Notes: generated from the sequence alone by a model not told the origin. A DNA stretch of 64,000 nt from Nocardia yamanashiensis NBRC 100130 (GCF_001613325.1 NZ_BDCD01000006.1:95782-159781), one strand, 5' to 3'; counted from the first letter of the stretch, positions 24,397 to 33,285 are shown. Translations and numbers: made by a program.

Positions 24397-25146
24397 ATGA
24401 CCGGTTCCGACAAAGGCGACGGCGTGCGGCGGGGTGTACCGGCTGCGTGGTGGAAGCGTGTCGCCTGGAAGTTCTGGGTATTGCAGATCTTTGGCGTGCT
24501 CGGGTGGGTGGTGTTCGTGGCGGGGGTGGTCACAGCCATTCAGAACGGAGGGAATCTGCATGCTTACCAGGCGGAATCTCACCGGCAGATCGCGGCGAAG
24601 GTTACCGGGACGGTCATCCGTGAACGCCTGTCCCGGTTCTCGACCTATGAGCTGACTGCGACCGCGGCAGAGGGCACCTCCCGCATCGAGTTCCCGCGCG
24701 ACAACCCGATCGTCCGCCGCGCACGCTCCGGTACGCCCGTCATGCTCGAACAATGGCGCGGGAGCACCGTTGCGGTGGGCGCCTTCGATATTCGGGTGCA
24801 GACCACCCGCTCGCCCGCCGTCGCATTGTTCCTGTCGCTGGGCTACGCGCTCGGTGGCGCGGGGTTCGGGTTGATGGGTGCGGCATTGTGGTGGCTCGAG
24901 CGCGACCGCACCCGCCACGCGCCACGTCGCGAAGCGGTCTGCGTTGCACTGGCTTTCCACGCGGCGGCGCTTCTCGCCGCTGCCCTGTTGCTGTTACGGG
25001 ATCCCTTGCAGGAGAGCTGGTCCACGCCTTGGGGTCTGTTCGCGGCATCGGCAGGATGTGTCGCTGGTATCGGCCTTGGCCTGTGGCACTATCACCGGTC
25101 CCAGCAGAGCCCGCCACGCCATGGCAGGCACAGCGCAATGGAATGA
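24397..25146 (+). CDS. Membrane protein with extracytoplasmic beta region
   Basis: About 249 residues from ATG 24397; a -10-like CACGAT lies seven bases upstream (possibly leaderless). One helix near residues 28-50 (VLQIFGVLGWVVFVAGVVTAI) is followed by a soluble region of about 80 residues (GTVIRERLSRFSTYELTATAAEGTSRI). A second helix (ALFLSLGYALGGAGFGLMGAALWWL) and two more lie near the C-terminus. The layout resembles DUF3592-type membrane proteins, which I cannot confirm. The role is unknown. An upstream in-frame ATG at 24232 is less likely. Confidence 0.6.
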   Translation: MTGSDKGDGVRRGVPAAWWKRVAWKFWVLQIFGVLGWVVFVAGVVTAIQNGGNLHAYQAESHRQIAAKVTGTVIRERLSRFSTYELTATAAEGTSRIEFPRDNPIVRRARSGTPVMLEQWRGSTVAVGAFDIRVQTTRSPAVALFLSLGYALGGAGFGLMGAALWWLERDRTRHAPRREAVCVALAFHAAALLAAALLLLRDPLQESWSTPWGLFAASAGCVAGIGLGLWHYHRSQQSPPRHGRHSAME

Positions 25147-25286
25147 ACGCGTCGATACTCGTCGCAGGCTGAGCTAGCCGGCGAGTGCACCTCCTCAGCT
25201 GCGAAAATCCCCTGCCTTAGTCATCGGTCAGCGTGTCCGGATTCGTCCACGCGATGAACATCCGCTACCGCCGCTTTCGGCTTGAA

Positions 25287-25535
25287 CTAGCCCGCCGCCG
25301 CATCTCTCGCGATGCGGCGCATCTGGTCGACAACATCGGGGCGAAGCTCGAAGATCGTGGTTTCCCACTGCTCGAGAACGTCGAAGAGATCGATCTCCAG
25401 CCCGCGCAGCGGACGATCCTTCGTGATGGCTTGTACTGCGGCGTTGAAGTCGCCCCAGAACCCGAAGACCGAAGTCCTTCCTTGAAGGAACGGTAGGGCC
25501 GCATCCCTGATTCGAGAGTCGACGGGTTCATTCAT
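25287..25535 (-). CDS. Small hypothetical protein
   Basis: About 82 residues from ATG 25535 (MNEPVDSRIRDAALPFLQG). It is amphipathic and helical with FGFWGDFNAAVQAITKD and IDLFDVLEQWETTIFELRPDVVDQMRRIA. The composition (Trp, Phe, acidic helices) is protein-like. No family is recognised. The flanking 25147-25286 and 25563-25777 stretches are less GC-rich and contain no supported gene. Confidence 0.5.
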   Translation of the reverse strand: MNEPVDSRIRDAALPFLQGRTSVFGFWGDFNAAVQAITKDRPLRGLEIDLFDVLEQWETTIFELRPDVVDQMRRIARDAAAG

Positions 25536-25777
25536 ACGGGTGATCTTCGCACCCAGGATCATACTCGCAAACCCACTAACTTGCCGCTACCCGCGTGTGT
25601 CGAACCAGTCTGCGAGGAGCTCCCGCAGATCGACCCGCAGCGGCCATTCGAGCTGTCCGCAGCGTATGGGGGTTCGCTCGTGTGTTTGGAGCCCTCACCT
25701 CAGGGTGAGTATTAACTCAGGTGGATGACCATGACGCCGTTAGGGTGAGCAAGTAAAGCGACTGGGAAGGGGAGCCC

Positions 25778-26356
25778 ATGGCCAAGCAGTTTCCGCATCT
25801 GGATGAATCCTTGCGGCAGTTCATCGAGGCGCAAGCGATGTTCTTCGTCGCTACGGCGCCTTCGCAGGGCGGGCGAGTCAACTTGTCGCCCAAGGGGTAC
25901 CAGGACACCTTCGCGGTACTCGACGATCACACTGTCGCCTACCTGGATCTGTTCGGCAGTGGTGTGGAGACGATCTCGCACCTACGCGAGAATGGCCGTA
26001 TCACGATCATGTTGAGCTCGTTCACGCGCAACTCCCGGATTCTGCGGTTGTTCGGCTCAGGGCGTGTCGTGCGACCCGACGGCCCCGAATTCCTTGAGCT
26101 ACGAACGCATTTCGGACTCGACCATCCGGGGATCCGCGCGGTCATCGTCGTCCACCTCGAGCGCATCGCCGACTCGTGTGGGTACTCCGTTCCCTATTAC
26201 GAGCTCGTCGGCGAACGGCCAGTCCTCGACGCCCATCACGCCAGGCAGCCAGAGGAGAAGTTCGCGGGGCGGATCGCCGGAGACAACGGACACAGCATCG
26301 ATGGCCTTCCCGCGCTGGATCCGGATCATCCGGTGCCGTCCCACGTGCCTCGCTAG
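25778..26356 (+). CDS. Pyridoxamine 5'-phosphate oxidase-related flavoprotein
   Basis: About 192 residues with an SD (AAGGGGAG) before ATG. The split-barrel FMN-binding pattern is clear: FIEAQAMFFVATAPSQGGRVNLSPKGYQDTF, LRENGRITIMLSSFTRNSRILRLFGSGRVV and the C-terminal Tyr-rich SCGYSVPYYE with a polar tail. It resembles the PNPOx-like single-domain proteins of actinobacteria, which bind FMN or F420 and reduce small molecules; true pyridoxal synthesis is unlikely. Monocistronic by appearance. Confidence 0.88.
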   Translation: MAKQFPHLDESLRQFIEAQAMFFVATAPSQGGRVNLSPKGYQDTFAVLDDHTVAYLDLFGSGVETISHLRENGRITIMLSSFTRNSRILRLFGSGRVVRPDGPEFLELRTHFGLDHPGIRAVIVVHLERIADSCGYSVPYYELVGERPVLDAHHARQPEEKFAGRIAGDNGHSIDGLPALDPDHPVPSHVPR

Positions 26357-26458
26357 GAACCATCGGAGCGCATCTTCCGGCTGCCCCTTCAGCATCTAGC
26401 CAGAACGTCGAACAGGCTTGCACCGCAACGGAAACCGGACAAGTCAGTGGTCTGCGCA

Positions 26459-26869
26459 ATGATGTTTGCCATGAACGCAGGACTACTTACCGACGTCTGG
26501 CGACAGCTGCTCGCCGATCCCCGCAAGTCGTGGGTGCTTTTCGAGCACGGCACCTGTGTCGTGCTCACCGCTCCGGATGGGGATCTGGCCGAGCAAGCCA
26601 CCACGATCCTGGCGGAGTTCGGCCCGGCTCGTGCCGGATCGGCGGCGGGCGATTTCGGCGTGATCAATCCCAAGGATGTGGAGGGATGGGTGGTCACCGG
26701 GCACCACAACGATGTCCTCACCTACGTCGGTCCCGATGAGCCTCGCGATTCTTCGCAGATTGCAGTCGGGCTGTGCGGTCGTACCAAGCGTCATCAGGAC
26801 GGCACCGAGCTGCACGTCGTCCATGTCGAGGATGGGCGGCCGAATATCACCGATCCGAAGGACGAATGA
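26459..26869 (+). CDS. Hypothetical protein, partner of SUKH-like gene
   Basis: About 136 residues (MMFAMNAGLLTDVWRQLL). It contains SWVLFEHGTCVVLTAPDGDLAEQATTILAEFG, FGVINPKDVEGWVVTGHHNDVLTYV and a C-terminal GRTKRHQDGTELHVVHVEDGR. The regular sheet-helix pattern suggests a small domain; the family is not recognised. Its stop and the ATG of the next gene overlap (TGATG), so the pair is probably coexpressed. The start could also be ATG 26471. Confidence 0.65.
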   Translation: MMFAMNAGLLTDVWRQLLADPRKSWVLFEHGTCVVLTAPDGDLAEQATTILAEFGPARAGSAAGDFGVINPKDVEGWVVTGHHNDVLTYVGPDEPRDSSQIAVGLCGRTKRHQDGTELHVVHVEDGRPNITDPKDE

Positions 26870-27489
26870 TGGCTCGGGAGCGCCGGGTGAGCGCGGACCG
26901 GGCCGCGCTGGCCGGCCTCGCGGATGTGCTGTCGTGCATCGGGCCGACCTGCGGTGACACCATCGACTGGAGTTCCTGCGCAATCTCTTTCCCGGCCGAC
27001 TACCGGGCCTTCGTGACCGCCTTCGGCGACGGCTCGATCGAGGACATCGTCAGCATTCTCGTCCCTGCTGCCACCTCGGCCCAGTCGCACGCCCCTACGC
27101 TCGCCAGGATGTCGGACGCAGCGGCCGATTGGGAGGACCCACTCCGTTGGGAGTGCGAGTGGGCTCCGGCGGACCGGGGACGGTATCGGCGGGAGGACCT
27201 GCTCATCTGGGGTGGAACCTGTACCGGTGACACGCTGTGCTGGGTCACGACCGACCCGGACCCGGATCGATGGCCGGTCGCGGTCTACGCGCGAGGGCGG
27301 CTCGAGTGGGCGGTGTATCCGTGCGGCATGGCCGAGTTCCTGGTGAAGCTGCTGCGCAACGAGTGGCCACGGAACCCGATCAGCGATGATTCGTTCGAAA
27401 GCCTTGTGGCCCCGCGCTTTCAACACGAGAAGGACGAGTCGGCCGCCTATGTGGCGGGGGTAGATCCCTGGGAGCCGGTCAGTCGGTGA
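26869..27489 (+). CDS. SMI1/KNR4 (SUKH)-like protein
   Basis: About 206 residues. The segment FPADYRAFVTAFGDGSIEDIVSILVP is the typical SUKH opening (Pro-x-Asp-Tyr-x-x-Phe, then Gly), followed by WEDPLRWECEWAP, LLIWGGTCTGDTLCWVT and YPCGMAEFLVKLL. SUKH proteins are often immunity proteins against polymorphic toxins, but many lack a partner, and no toxin gene is visible here. It is coupled to the preceding gene. Its last 11 bp overlap the convergent epimerase gene. Confidence 0.72.
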   Translation: MARERRVSADRAALAGLADVLSCIGPTCGDTIDWSSCAISFPADYRAFVTAFGDGSIEDIVSILVPAATSAQSHAPTLARMSDAAADWEDPLRWECEWAPADRGRYRREDLLIWGGTCTGDTLCWVTTDPDPDRWPVAVYARGRLEWAVYPCGMAEFLVKLLRNEWPRNPISDDSFESLVAPRFQHEKDESAAYVAGVDPWEPVSR

Positions 27490-28399
27490 GGATCTGCTCG
27501 ATCCCTTCCCGGTAGGTGGTGACCTGGAAGTCGGGGAAGCGGGTCGTGAACTTCGCGCTGTCGAAGATGTTGTCGTCGCGGTAACGGTCGAGCAGTTCGT
27601 ACATTTCGTCGAGTGTCTTGACGATGTGTCGTCCGAGGCGGAAAGCGAGCATCGGCAGCACCGTGTAGCCGATCGTGCGGCCGGTGATCTCGCCGGCGCT
27701 CTCGATGAGCTGGGCGTAGGACTGCCGGTTCGGATCGACCGGCAGGTGCCAGGTCTGGCCGTAGGCATCGGGGGTGTTGCCCAGCCGGGCCAGTGCCCGG
27801 CTGGCGTCGGGGGTCCAGATCAGGGAGCGAACGGCGTGGGCATTGACTGGGACGAATGGCCGCTGGCCTGCTGCGATCCGGTCGAACACCAGTGAATTCG
27901 TGTAGCTCTTGGTCGAGCCGGGCCCGTAGAACTCGGGGGCGCGGCCGATGAGGCCCTGTACCCGGCCGGTCTGTATGGCCTCGAGCAGCATGGTGGCGAT
28001 CTCGGCGCGCACCCGTCCCTTGCGACCGCCCGGCGCGAAGGCTGTCGACTCGGTCTGGGGCGCCGCCGTCGCTGGGTACATGTAGGTGTTGTCGAAGAAG
28101 ACGAGCTTGGTCCCGTGTTCGGCGCAGGCGTCGATGACGTTGCGCATGATGACGGGGAATTGACGCTCCCACAGCTGCGAGTCCAGGGGCAGTCCGACGG
28201 TGAGGTAGGCGATCTCGCTGCCCGCGACGGCACGGCGGGTGGCCTCGGCATCGGTGAGGTCCGCGGCCACGAGTTCGTCGGTGTCATGGACCCGCGATGG
28301 GTTGCGGCTGACGAGCCGAATGTCCTTGGTGTAGTTGCGGTGGAGCTCGTTGACGAGCTCGTCGGCGATCGGTCCACCGGCGCCGAGGACGGTCTGCAT
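27479..28399 (-). CDS. NAD(P)-dependent epimerase/dehydratase family protein
   Basis: About 306 residues. It starts MQTVLGAGGPIADELVNEL, a variant Rossmann motif, followed by LVAADLTD, SEIAYLTVGLPLD, KLVFFDNTYMY and GLIGRAPEFYGPGSTKSY. The extended SDR active-site Tyr-x3-Lys is not in canonical form, as in many NmrA-like or atypical epimerases. An SD GAGGAG lies before ATG. It is divergent from a TetR gene with a 17-bp operator between them and probably belongs to that regulon, together with the decarboxylase and DJ-1 genes. Confidence 0.85.
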   Translation of the reverse strand: MQTVLGAGGPIADELVNELHRNYTKDIRLVSRNPSRVHDTDELVAADLTDAEATRRAVAGSEIAYLTVGLPLDSQLWERQFPVIMRNVIDACAEHGTKLVFFDNTYMYPATAAPQTESTAFAPGGRKGRVRAEIATMLLEAIQTGRVQGLIGRAPEFYGPGSTKSYTNSLVFDRIAAGQRPFVPVNAHAVRSLIWTPDASRALARLGNTPDAYGQTWHLPVDPNRQSYAQLIESAGEITGRTIGYTVLPMLAFRLGRHIVKTLDEMYELLDRYRDDNIFDSAKFTTRFPDFQVTTYREGIEQILTD

Positions 28400-28446
28400 G
28401 GGGTCTCCTCGAGGTGGCGAGGTCAGGTCACACCTGAAGTGCGATA

Positions 28447-28463
28447 TGTTTACAGTGCTAACA
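28447..28463. promoter_or_regulatory. TetR operator, copy 1
   Basis: TGTTTACAGTGCTAACA lies between the divergent epimerase and TetR genes. It matches 15 of 17 positions of the copy at 29091 and is partly palindromic (TGTT..AACA arms). It is well placed to control both divergent promoters. Confidence 0.7.
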
Positions 28464-28487
28464 CAGCGTAGAAGGAGCAAGTGATCG

Positions 28488-29063
28488 GTGTCAACATTGG
28501 AGAAGAGTGGCTACCATCACGGCGACCTGCGGGCAGCGCTGGTGTCGGCCGCGATGGAAATGCTCGAGGCCGGCGAGCCCTTCTCGTTGCGCGCGATCGC
28601 CCGCAAGGCCGGCGTGTCACAGACGGCGCCGTACCGCCACTTCAAGGACCGCGACGCGCTGGAGTCCGCGCTGGCGGCCGAGGGCTTCCGCGACCTGCTG
28701 GCAAGCCTGGGCGACGGGCGTAACCCGCCCGCCTCGCTGCAGGACCTGGCCGAGTTCGCGGTCGCCTATGTCGCTTTCGCGCTGCGGCGGCCGGCTCTGT
28801 TCCGGGTGATGTTCGGCAAGCCGTGTGACGATGCCGACGACGAGCGAGTCAGGGCGGCCGGCGCTCTGCACGAGCTGCTGACCGTCGCGCTCGGCCGGGT
28901 TTTTCCCGACGCGGACGCCCCGGCCTTGGCGTCGGCCGGCTGGGGACTCGCACATGGGCTGGCCTGCCTGTATCTCGACGGCAAGCTGCACGCGACGTCG
29001 AGCGAGGAGGTGGCCGAGCATGTCCGCAGCGCCTTCCTCGCGATCGCGTCGGTCGGCTCCTGA
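28488..29063 (+). CDS. TetR/AcrR family transcriptional regulator
   Basis: About 191 residues, GTG start. The N-terminus GYHHGDLRAALVSAAMEML and the HTH FSLRAIARKAGVSQTAPYRHFKDRDAL define the YHHGDLR-type TetR group; the C-terminal domain has VAYVAFALRRPALFRVMFG, typical of TetR_C_13/WHG-like domains. It is flanked by two copies of a 17-bp operator, one before itself and the divergent epimerase, the other before the downstream decarboxylase. I infer it regulates all of these. An effector is not evident. Confidence 0.92.
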   Translation: MSTLEKSGYHHGDLRAALVSAAMEMLEAGEPFSLRAIARKAGVSQTAPYRHFKDRDALESALAAEGFRDLLASLGDGRNPPASLQDLAEFAVAYVAFALRRPALFRVMFGKPCDDADDERVRAAGALHELLTVALGRVFPDADAPALASAGWGLAHGLACLYLDGKLHATSSEEVAEHVRSAFLAIASVGS

Positions 29064-29090
29064 TCGAGCCAGGCGCTCCCGAATATGCAG

Positions 29091-29107
29091 TGTTGACAGT
29101 GCTCACA
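29091..29107. promoter_or_regulatory. TetR operator, copy 2
   Basis: TGTTGACAGTGCTCACA, 51 bp before the decarboxylase start, matches copy 1 at 28447 in 15 of 17 positions; the two differences fall at symmetric positions, 5 and 14. TTGACA within it (29092-29097) may be the -35 of the decarboxylase promoter, so binding would block it. Confidence 0.7.
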
Positions 29108-29157
29108 TGCCATGCAATCCTCGATGTTGACGCCGAATACATCAGAGGGGATAGCCG

Positions 29158-30087
29158 ATGGCATCAACCGGCAAGTTGTCCGACCGGACCGTGGAAGTCG
29201 AGCTCGGAGGTCGTCTGGTCACCGTTCCCGAAGGTGGCCTCTACGACCGGTTTCGGATGAACACCGACCTCGACGAAATCGCGCGAGACCCAAGGGTCGG
29301 TAGCGTCGATTTCTTCCGCCGGATGCCGAAGACTCGCGTGGATTCCCGTATCGGCCCCACGCTGACGCCGAACTTCTACTACCGCATCTCCACGGCCCGG
29401 CTCACGATGCTCGCGCCGAGCAAAGCGATCCGGTCGCGCCTGCCCGAGGAACTGGATCCACTAGAGATCGTCCCGGGGCTGGGGATCGTGTCGGTGATGG
29501 CGTTCCGTTACGACGTGTGCGACATCGACTTCTACACCGAGGCCGCCGTCGGCATCGCCGTGAAGCCGGCGCGGCACGGCCGGGGCCTGGGCCTGTTCGA
29601 CCTGGTCACCGGGCTGAAGAACGATTCCCTGCACTCCTATGTGCTCGCGCTGCCGGTCAGCACCGAGATCGCGCAGGTGCGCGGCCACGACGGCTACGGC
29701 TTCCCCAAGTGGGTCACCCGGCTCGACGTCGACATCGACACCGAGCGCACCTCCGCCCGGATCTCCAACGATCAGGGCGGCCTTGACCTCGACCTCTGGG
29801 CGCCCACCCCGAAACAGACCGCGCAGCCTACCGGCGCGCACGTCTCGACCCTGACCTCCTACACCACGATCGACGGTGCCTGGCACGCCACGACCAGCCA
29901 GATCAACATGCTCTCCGCGGGCACCACGCGATTGCCCCGCGGCCTGAACCTCCAGCTCGGTGAGGGCCGGATGAGCGAGAGCCTGCGCGCACTGAAACCG
30001 ATCCGGACGATCCAGCTCGACGTCACCACCGAGGGCCAGCTGGCACTGCACATGCCGGTGCCCACCTCCGTCCCGGATCGCAGCTGA
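29158..30087 (+). CDS. Acetoacetate decarboxylase family protein
   Basis: About 309 residues with an SD (AGAGGGGAT). The central segment GHDGYGFPKWVTRLD contains the Schiff-base Lys184, the hallmark of acetoacetate decarboxylase-like proteins. Flanking parts (IVPGLGIVSVMAFRYDVCDIDFY; YVLALPVSTEIAQVR) match the family beta-cone. The length exceeds that of clostridial Adc (about 245 residues), as in the actinobacterial branch, many of which act on other beta-keto acids or as aldolases. Its promoter holds a TetR operator. It is followed by a DJ-1 family gene, probably in one operon ended by a terminator at 30887. Confidence 0.88.
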   Translation: MASTGKLSDRTVEVELGGRLVTVPEGGLYDRFRMNTDLDEIARDPRVGSVDFFRRMPKTRVDSRIGPTLTPNFYYRISTARLTMLAPSKAIRSRLPEELDPLEIVPGLGIVSVMAFRYDVCDIDFYTEAAVGIAVKPARHGRGLGLFDLVTGLKNDSLHSYVLALPVSTEIAQVRGHDGYGFPKWVTRLDVDIDTERTSARISNDQGGLDLDLWAPTPKQTAQPTGAHVSTLTSYTTIDGAWHATTSQINMLSAGTTRLPRGLNLQLGEGRMSESLRALKPIRTIQLDVTTEGQLALHMPVPTSVPDRS

Positions 30088-30150
30088 GGGCTGCCCAACA
30101 CGAGGGCCCACCACACCGCCGTTCGCCCCCGAATGAAGGAGGATCAGGCA

Positions 30151-30846
30151 ATGACCAAACGTGTGCTCCACGTCGTCACCAATGTCGGTCATTACGACGA
30201 CCCATCCCACCCCACCGGCCTGTGGCTCTCCGAACTCACCCACGCCTGGCACGAATTCGACAAAGCAGGCTTCGAGCAGACCCTGGTCAGCCCGGCCGGC
30301 GGACCCTCCCCGCTCGAGCCGCGAGCACTGAAATTCCCCAACTACGACAAGACCGCCAAGGCCTGGCGCGCCGACCCCGCGAAAATGGAGCTGCTCGCGA
30401 CCACCAACAGCCCCGAGGAAATCGACTCCGCCGACTTCGACGCCATCTACTTCACCGGCGGCCACGCCGTGATGTACGACTTCCCCGATTCCGAAGGGCT
30501 GCAACGCATCACCCGCGAAATCTACGAGCGTGGTGACATCGTGTCCTCGGTCTGCCATGGCTATTGCGGACTGCTCAACACACAGCTGTCCGACGGCTCC
30601 TATCTCATCGCGGGCAAGCACATGACCGGCTTCGCCTGGCAAGAGGAAGTGCTCGCCCGCGTCGACAAGCTGGTGCCCTACAACGCCGAGGAACGCGCCA
30701 AGCAACGCGGCGCGCTCTACGAGAAAGCGCTACTCCCGTTCGTGTCCTACACAGCCGTCGACGGCAACCTCATCACCGGCCAGAACCCAGGCTCGGCCAA
30801 GGCCACAGCCAGGAAGGTCGTCGAGGCCCTAGCGGGCGGGGCATGA
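30151..30846 (+). CDS. DJ-1/PfpI family protein (class I glutamine amidotransferase-like)
   Basis: About 231 residues. AAGGAGG precedes ATG 30151. It shows VLHVVTNVGHYDDPSHPTGLWLSELTH, DFDAIYFTGGHAVMYDF and the nucleophile elbow SSVCHGYCGLL (Cys-His). The GLWLSEL and GGHG-like patterns are those of Hsp31-like glyoxalase III/deglycase proteins. It probably detoxifies reactive carbonyls such as methylglyoxal, which would suit the decarboxylase upstream. It ends 40 bp before a strong terminator. Confidence 0.9.
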   Translation: MTKRVLHVVTNVGHYDDPSHPTGLWLSELTHAWHEFDKAGFEQTLVSPAGGPSPLEPRALKFPNYDKTAKAWRADPAKMELLATTNSPEEIDSADFDAIYFTGGHAVMYDFPDSEGLQRITREIYERGDIVSSVCHGYCGLLNTQLSDGSYLIAGKHMTGFAWQEEVLARVDKLVPYNAEERAKQRGALYEKALLPFVSYTAVDGNLITGQNPGSAKATARKVVEALAGGA

Positions 30847-30886
30847 CTCGATCATGGCCGGGTTGCCGAAGCCGGCGAAACGAAAC

Positions 30887-30924
30887 CGCCCCACCGCTGA
30901 ACGATGCTCAGCGGTGGGGCGTTT
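30887..30924 (+). terminator. Intrinsic terminator
   Basis: CGCCCCACCGCTGA (30887-30900) and TCAGCGGTGGGGCG (30908-30921) form a perfect 14-bp stem with a 7-nt loop, followed by TTT. It ends the decarboxylase/DJ-1 unit and separates it from the convergent peptidase gene. Confidence 0.85.
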
Positions 30925-30979
30925 GGCGGTGAGACGCTTCAAGGTTCGGCGGAATGACGAACCGAAGTACTCGCCGGGG

Positions 30980-32107
30980 TCAGAGGCGGGTGAGGCCGTG
31001 GGGCCGCTTGTTCATGGATTCGCAGCCGTCCGCGGTGACGACGACGATGTCCTCGATGCGGGCACCCCACTGGCCGGGGAAGTAGATGCCAGGTTCGATG
31101 CTGAACGCCATGCCGGGTTCCAGGACCAGGTCGTTGCCCGCGACGATGTAGGGCTCTTCGTGAACCGAGAGGCCGATGCCGTGGCCGGTGCGGTGGACGA
31201 AGTATTCGCCGAGGCCGGCGGCGGCGAGCACGTCGCGGGCGGCGGCGTCGACGGATTCGGCGGTGACGCCGGGCTTGGCGGCAGCGACGGCGGCGGCTTG
31301 GGCGCGTTCCAGGAGAGCGATCTGGTCGGCGATTTCCTCTTCGGGTTCACCGAGCACGTAGGTGCGAGTGGAGTCGGAGTAGTAGCCGGGTTCGACGGGG
31401 CCGCCGATGTCGATGACGACGACATCGTTGGGTTCGATGACCCGCTGGGAGACCTCGTGGTGCGGGTCGGCGCCGTGCGGTCCGCTGCCGACGATCACGA
31501 AAGCGGCTGCGGTGTGGCCTTCTTCGATGATGGCGGCGGCGATATCGGCCGCCACTTCGGCCTCGGTGCGGCCGGGGCGCAGCCATTCACCCATGCGGGC
31601 GTGCACGCGGTCGATGGCGGCACCCGCGCGACGCAGCGCGTCGATCTCGCTGTCGTCCTTGAGCATTCGCAACTCGCGCAGCACCGGCGTCGCCGAGATG
31701 GGCAGTGCGCCAAGGTGATCGGCGATGGGCAGCAGGTGCAGGGCGGGCATGGCGTCGTCGACGGCGGTGCGCGCGCCCGCGTTCAGGATGCTCTTGACGA
31801 TGCGGTAGGGGTCCACGCCGTCGACCCAGTCGACCACCTGCAGGCCGAGTTCACCGGCCGCGGAATCCTTCAGCGAGGCCAGTTCCAGTTTCGGGATCAC
31901 CACCGACGGGGTCTCCCCGCTGGCCGGGATCACCAGGCAGGTGAGCCGTTCGAAGGATTGTGCTCGCGAACCGATCAGATACCGCAGATCCGGTCCGGGG
32001 GTGATGAGCAGTGCGTCCAGGTGGGCCTCGCGGGCGAGTTCCGCCGCCCGCTCCAACCGCGCCCCGTAGATCCGTGCCGCGAACCGTGACTCGTCATGAG
32101 AGCTCAT
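30980..32107 (-). CDS. pepE: Xaa-Pro aminopeptidase/dipeptidase, M24B family (PepE/PepQ-like)
   Basis: About 375 residues. Residues 1-135 form the creatinase N-domain (DLRYLIGSRAQSFERLTCLV). The pita-bread metal site has all five ligands: VVVIDIGGPVEPGYYSD (two Asp), HRTGHGIGLSVHEEPY (His), FSIEPGIY (Glu) and ARIEDIVVV (Glu). It hydrolyses N-terminal bonds before proline, using Mn or Co. It corresponds by position to mycobacterial pepE (Rv2089c), divergent from the exonuclease gene. The frame is open upstream to 32473, overlapping the divergent gene, so ATG 32107 is preferred. Confidence 0.92.
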   Translation of the reverse strand: MSSHDESRFAARIYGARLERAAELAREAHLDALLITPGPDLRYLIGSRAQSFERLTCLVIPASGETPSVVIPKLELASLKDSAAGELGLQVVDWVDGVDPYRIVKSILNAGARTAVDDAMPALHLLPIADHLGALPISATPVLRELRMLKDDSEIDALRRAGAAIDRVHARMGEWLRPGRTEAEVAADIAAAIIEEGHTAAAFVIVGSGPHGADPHHEVSQRVIEPNDVVVIDIGGPVEPGYYSDSTRTYVLGEPEEEIADQIALLERAQAAAVAAAKPGVTAESVDAAARDVLAAAGLGEYFVHRTGHGIGLSVHEEPYIVAGNDLVLEPGMAFSIEPGIYFPGQWGARIEDIVVVTADGCESMNKRPHGLTRL

Positions 32108-32209
32108 GTCGATCCAACCTACCTGTTCGGGCAAACCACGTGCAGCCCAGTGGGGCCCGCCGGGGCCGGAAACCGATAATGTCCCCAGGTCCCGGTAATG
32201 TCGGACGGC

Positions 32210-33181
32210 ATGAGCACCCCTGCCGCCGGTCCGCTGCTGCTGCTCGACGGGGCCAGCCTGTGGTTCCGCGCGTTCTATGCGATTCCGGAGAAGATCACCG
32301 CACCGGACGGGCGGCCGGTCAATGCCCTGCGCGGATTCACCGATATGGTCGCCGCGCTGGTCAAGCAGCACGCGCCGAGCCGCCTGGTGGTGTGCCTGGA
32401 CCTGGATTGGCGGCCGCGGTTCCGGGTCGATCTGATCCCGTCGTACAAGGCGCACCGGGTCGCCGAGGACCAACCCGTCACTGCCGCAGACGGTTCGGTG
32501 GCCGAGGAGGTGCCCGACACCCTCACCCCGCAGGTCGACATGATCATGGAGGTGCTGGCGGCCGCCGGTATCGCCACGGCCGGCGCGGACGGTCTCGAAG
32601 CCGACGATGTGATCGGCACCCTGGCCACGGTCGAGCGCGACAGCGAGGTGATCGTGGTGAGCGGGGACCGCGATCTACTGCAATTGGTGCGCGACACCCC
32701 CGCCCCGCCGGTGCGCGTCTTCTATGTGGGCCGCGGCCTGTCCAAGGCCGAGCTGTGGGGCCCGGCGGAGGTGTCGGCCAAATACGGTGTGCCGGAAGCG
32801 ATCGCGGGTCCCGCCTACGCCGATATGGCCGCCCTGCGTGGCGACGCCTCCGATGGTCTGCCGGGTGTGGCGGGCATCGGCGACAAGTCCGCCGCCCAGC
32901 TCATCTCCCGCTTCGGCTCGGTGGAGGCCCTGCGCGCCGCCGCCGCGGACCCCGATTCCGACATGGCCAAGGGCGTGCGCGCGAAACTCGTTGCCGCCGA
33001 CGACTATCTGAAGGCCGCCGCCCCGGTCGTCCGCGTCGTGCAGGACGCGAAAGTCGAATTCTCCGGCCCCGACCTACTCCCCCGCACCCCCGCGGACCCG
33101 GACGCGCTCCAAGCCCTGGCCGTCGCCTACAACGCCGAAAGCCCGGTCAAGCGCCTGCTTTCCGCCCTGGCCAAGCGCTGA
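32210..33181 (+). CDS. 5'-3' exonuclease (Pol I N-domain-like, FEN family)
   Basis: About 323 residues. It has [70 protein letters not shown] and the helix-hairpin-helix [21 protein letters not shown], all hallmarks of 5' nucleases. It corresponds to mycobacterial Rv2090. ATG 32210 is eight bases after a -10-like TAATGT, while ATG 32198 lies inside that element, so I favour 32210. It probably processes DNA flaps or RNA primers. Confidence 0.92.
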   Translation: MSTPAAGPLLLLDGASLWFRAFYAIPEKITAPDGRPVNALRGFTDMVAALVKQHAPSRLVVCLDLDWRPRFRVDLIPSYKAHRVAEDQPVTAADGSVAEEVPDTLTPQVDMIMEVLAAAGIATAGADGLEADDVIGTLATVERDSEVIVVSGDRDLLQLVRDTPAPPVRVFYVGRGLSKAELWGPAEVSAKYGVPEAIAGPAYADMAALRGDASDGLPGVAGIGDKSAAQLISRFGSVEALRAAAADPDSDMAKGVRAKLVAADDYLKAAAPVVRVVQDAKVEFSGPDLLPRTPADPDALQALAVAYNAESPVKRLLSALAKR

Positions 33182-33189
33182 TACAGAAG

Positions 33190-33222
33190 AGCCCGGGGCG
33201 ATTCCTCGAATCGCCCCGGGCT
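33190..33222. terminator. Bidirectional intrinsic terminator
   Basis: AGCCCGGGGCGATTC and its exact complement flank CTC, giving a perfect 15-bp stem with a 3-nt loop between the convergent exonuclease and DUF4333 genes. TTTT follows 9 bases later on the plus strand. Confidence 0.85.
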
Positions 33223-33285
33223 CAATGCTTTTCGCGCCGTGCTCACCCGGCTACAGGGGCTTGCCCCGAGAGCCCGAGAGTCGGT

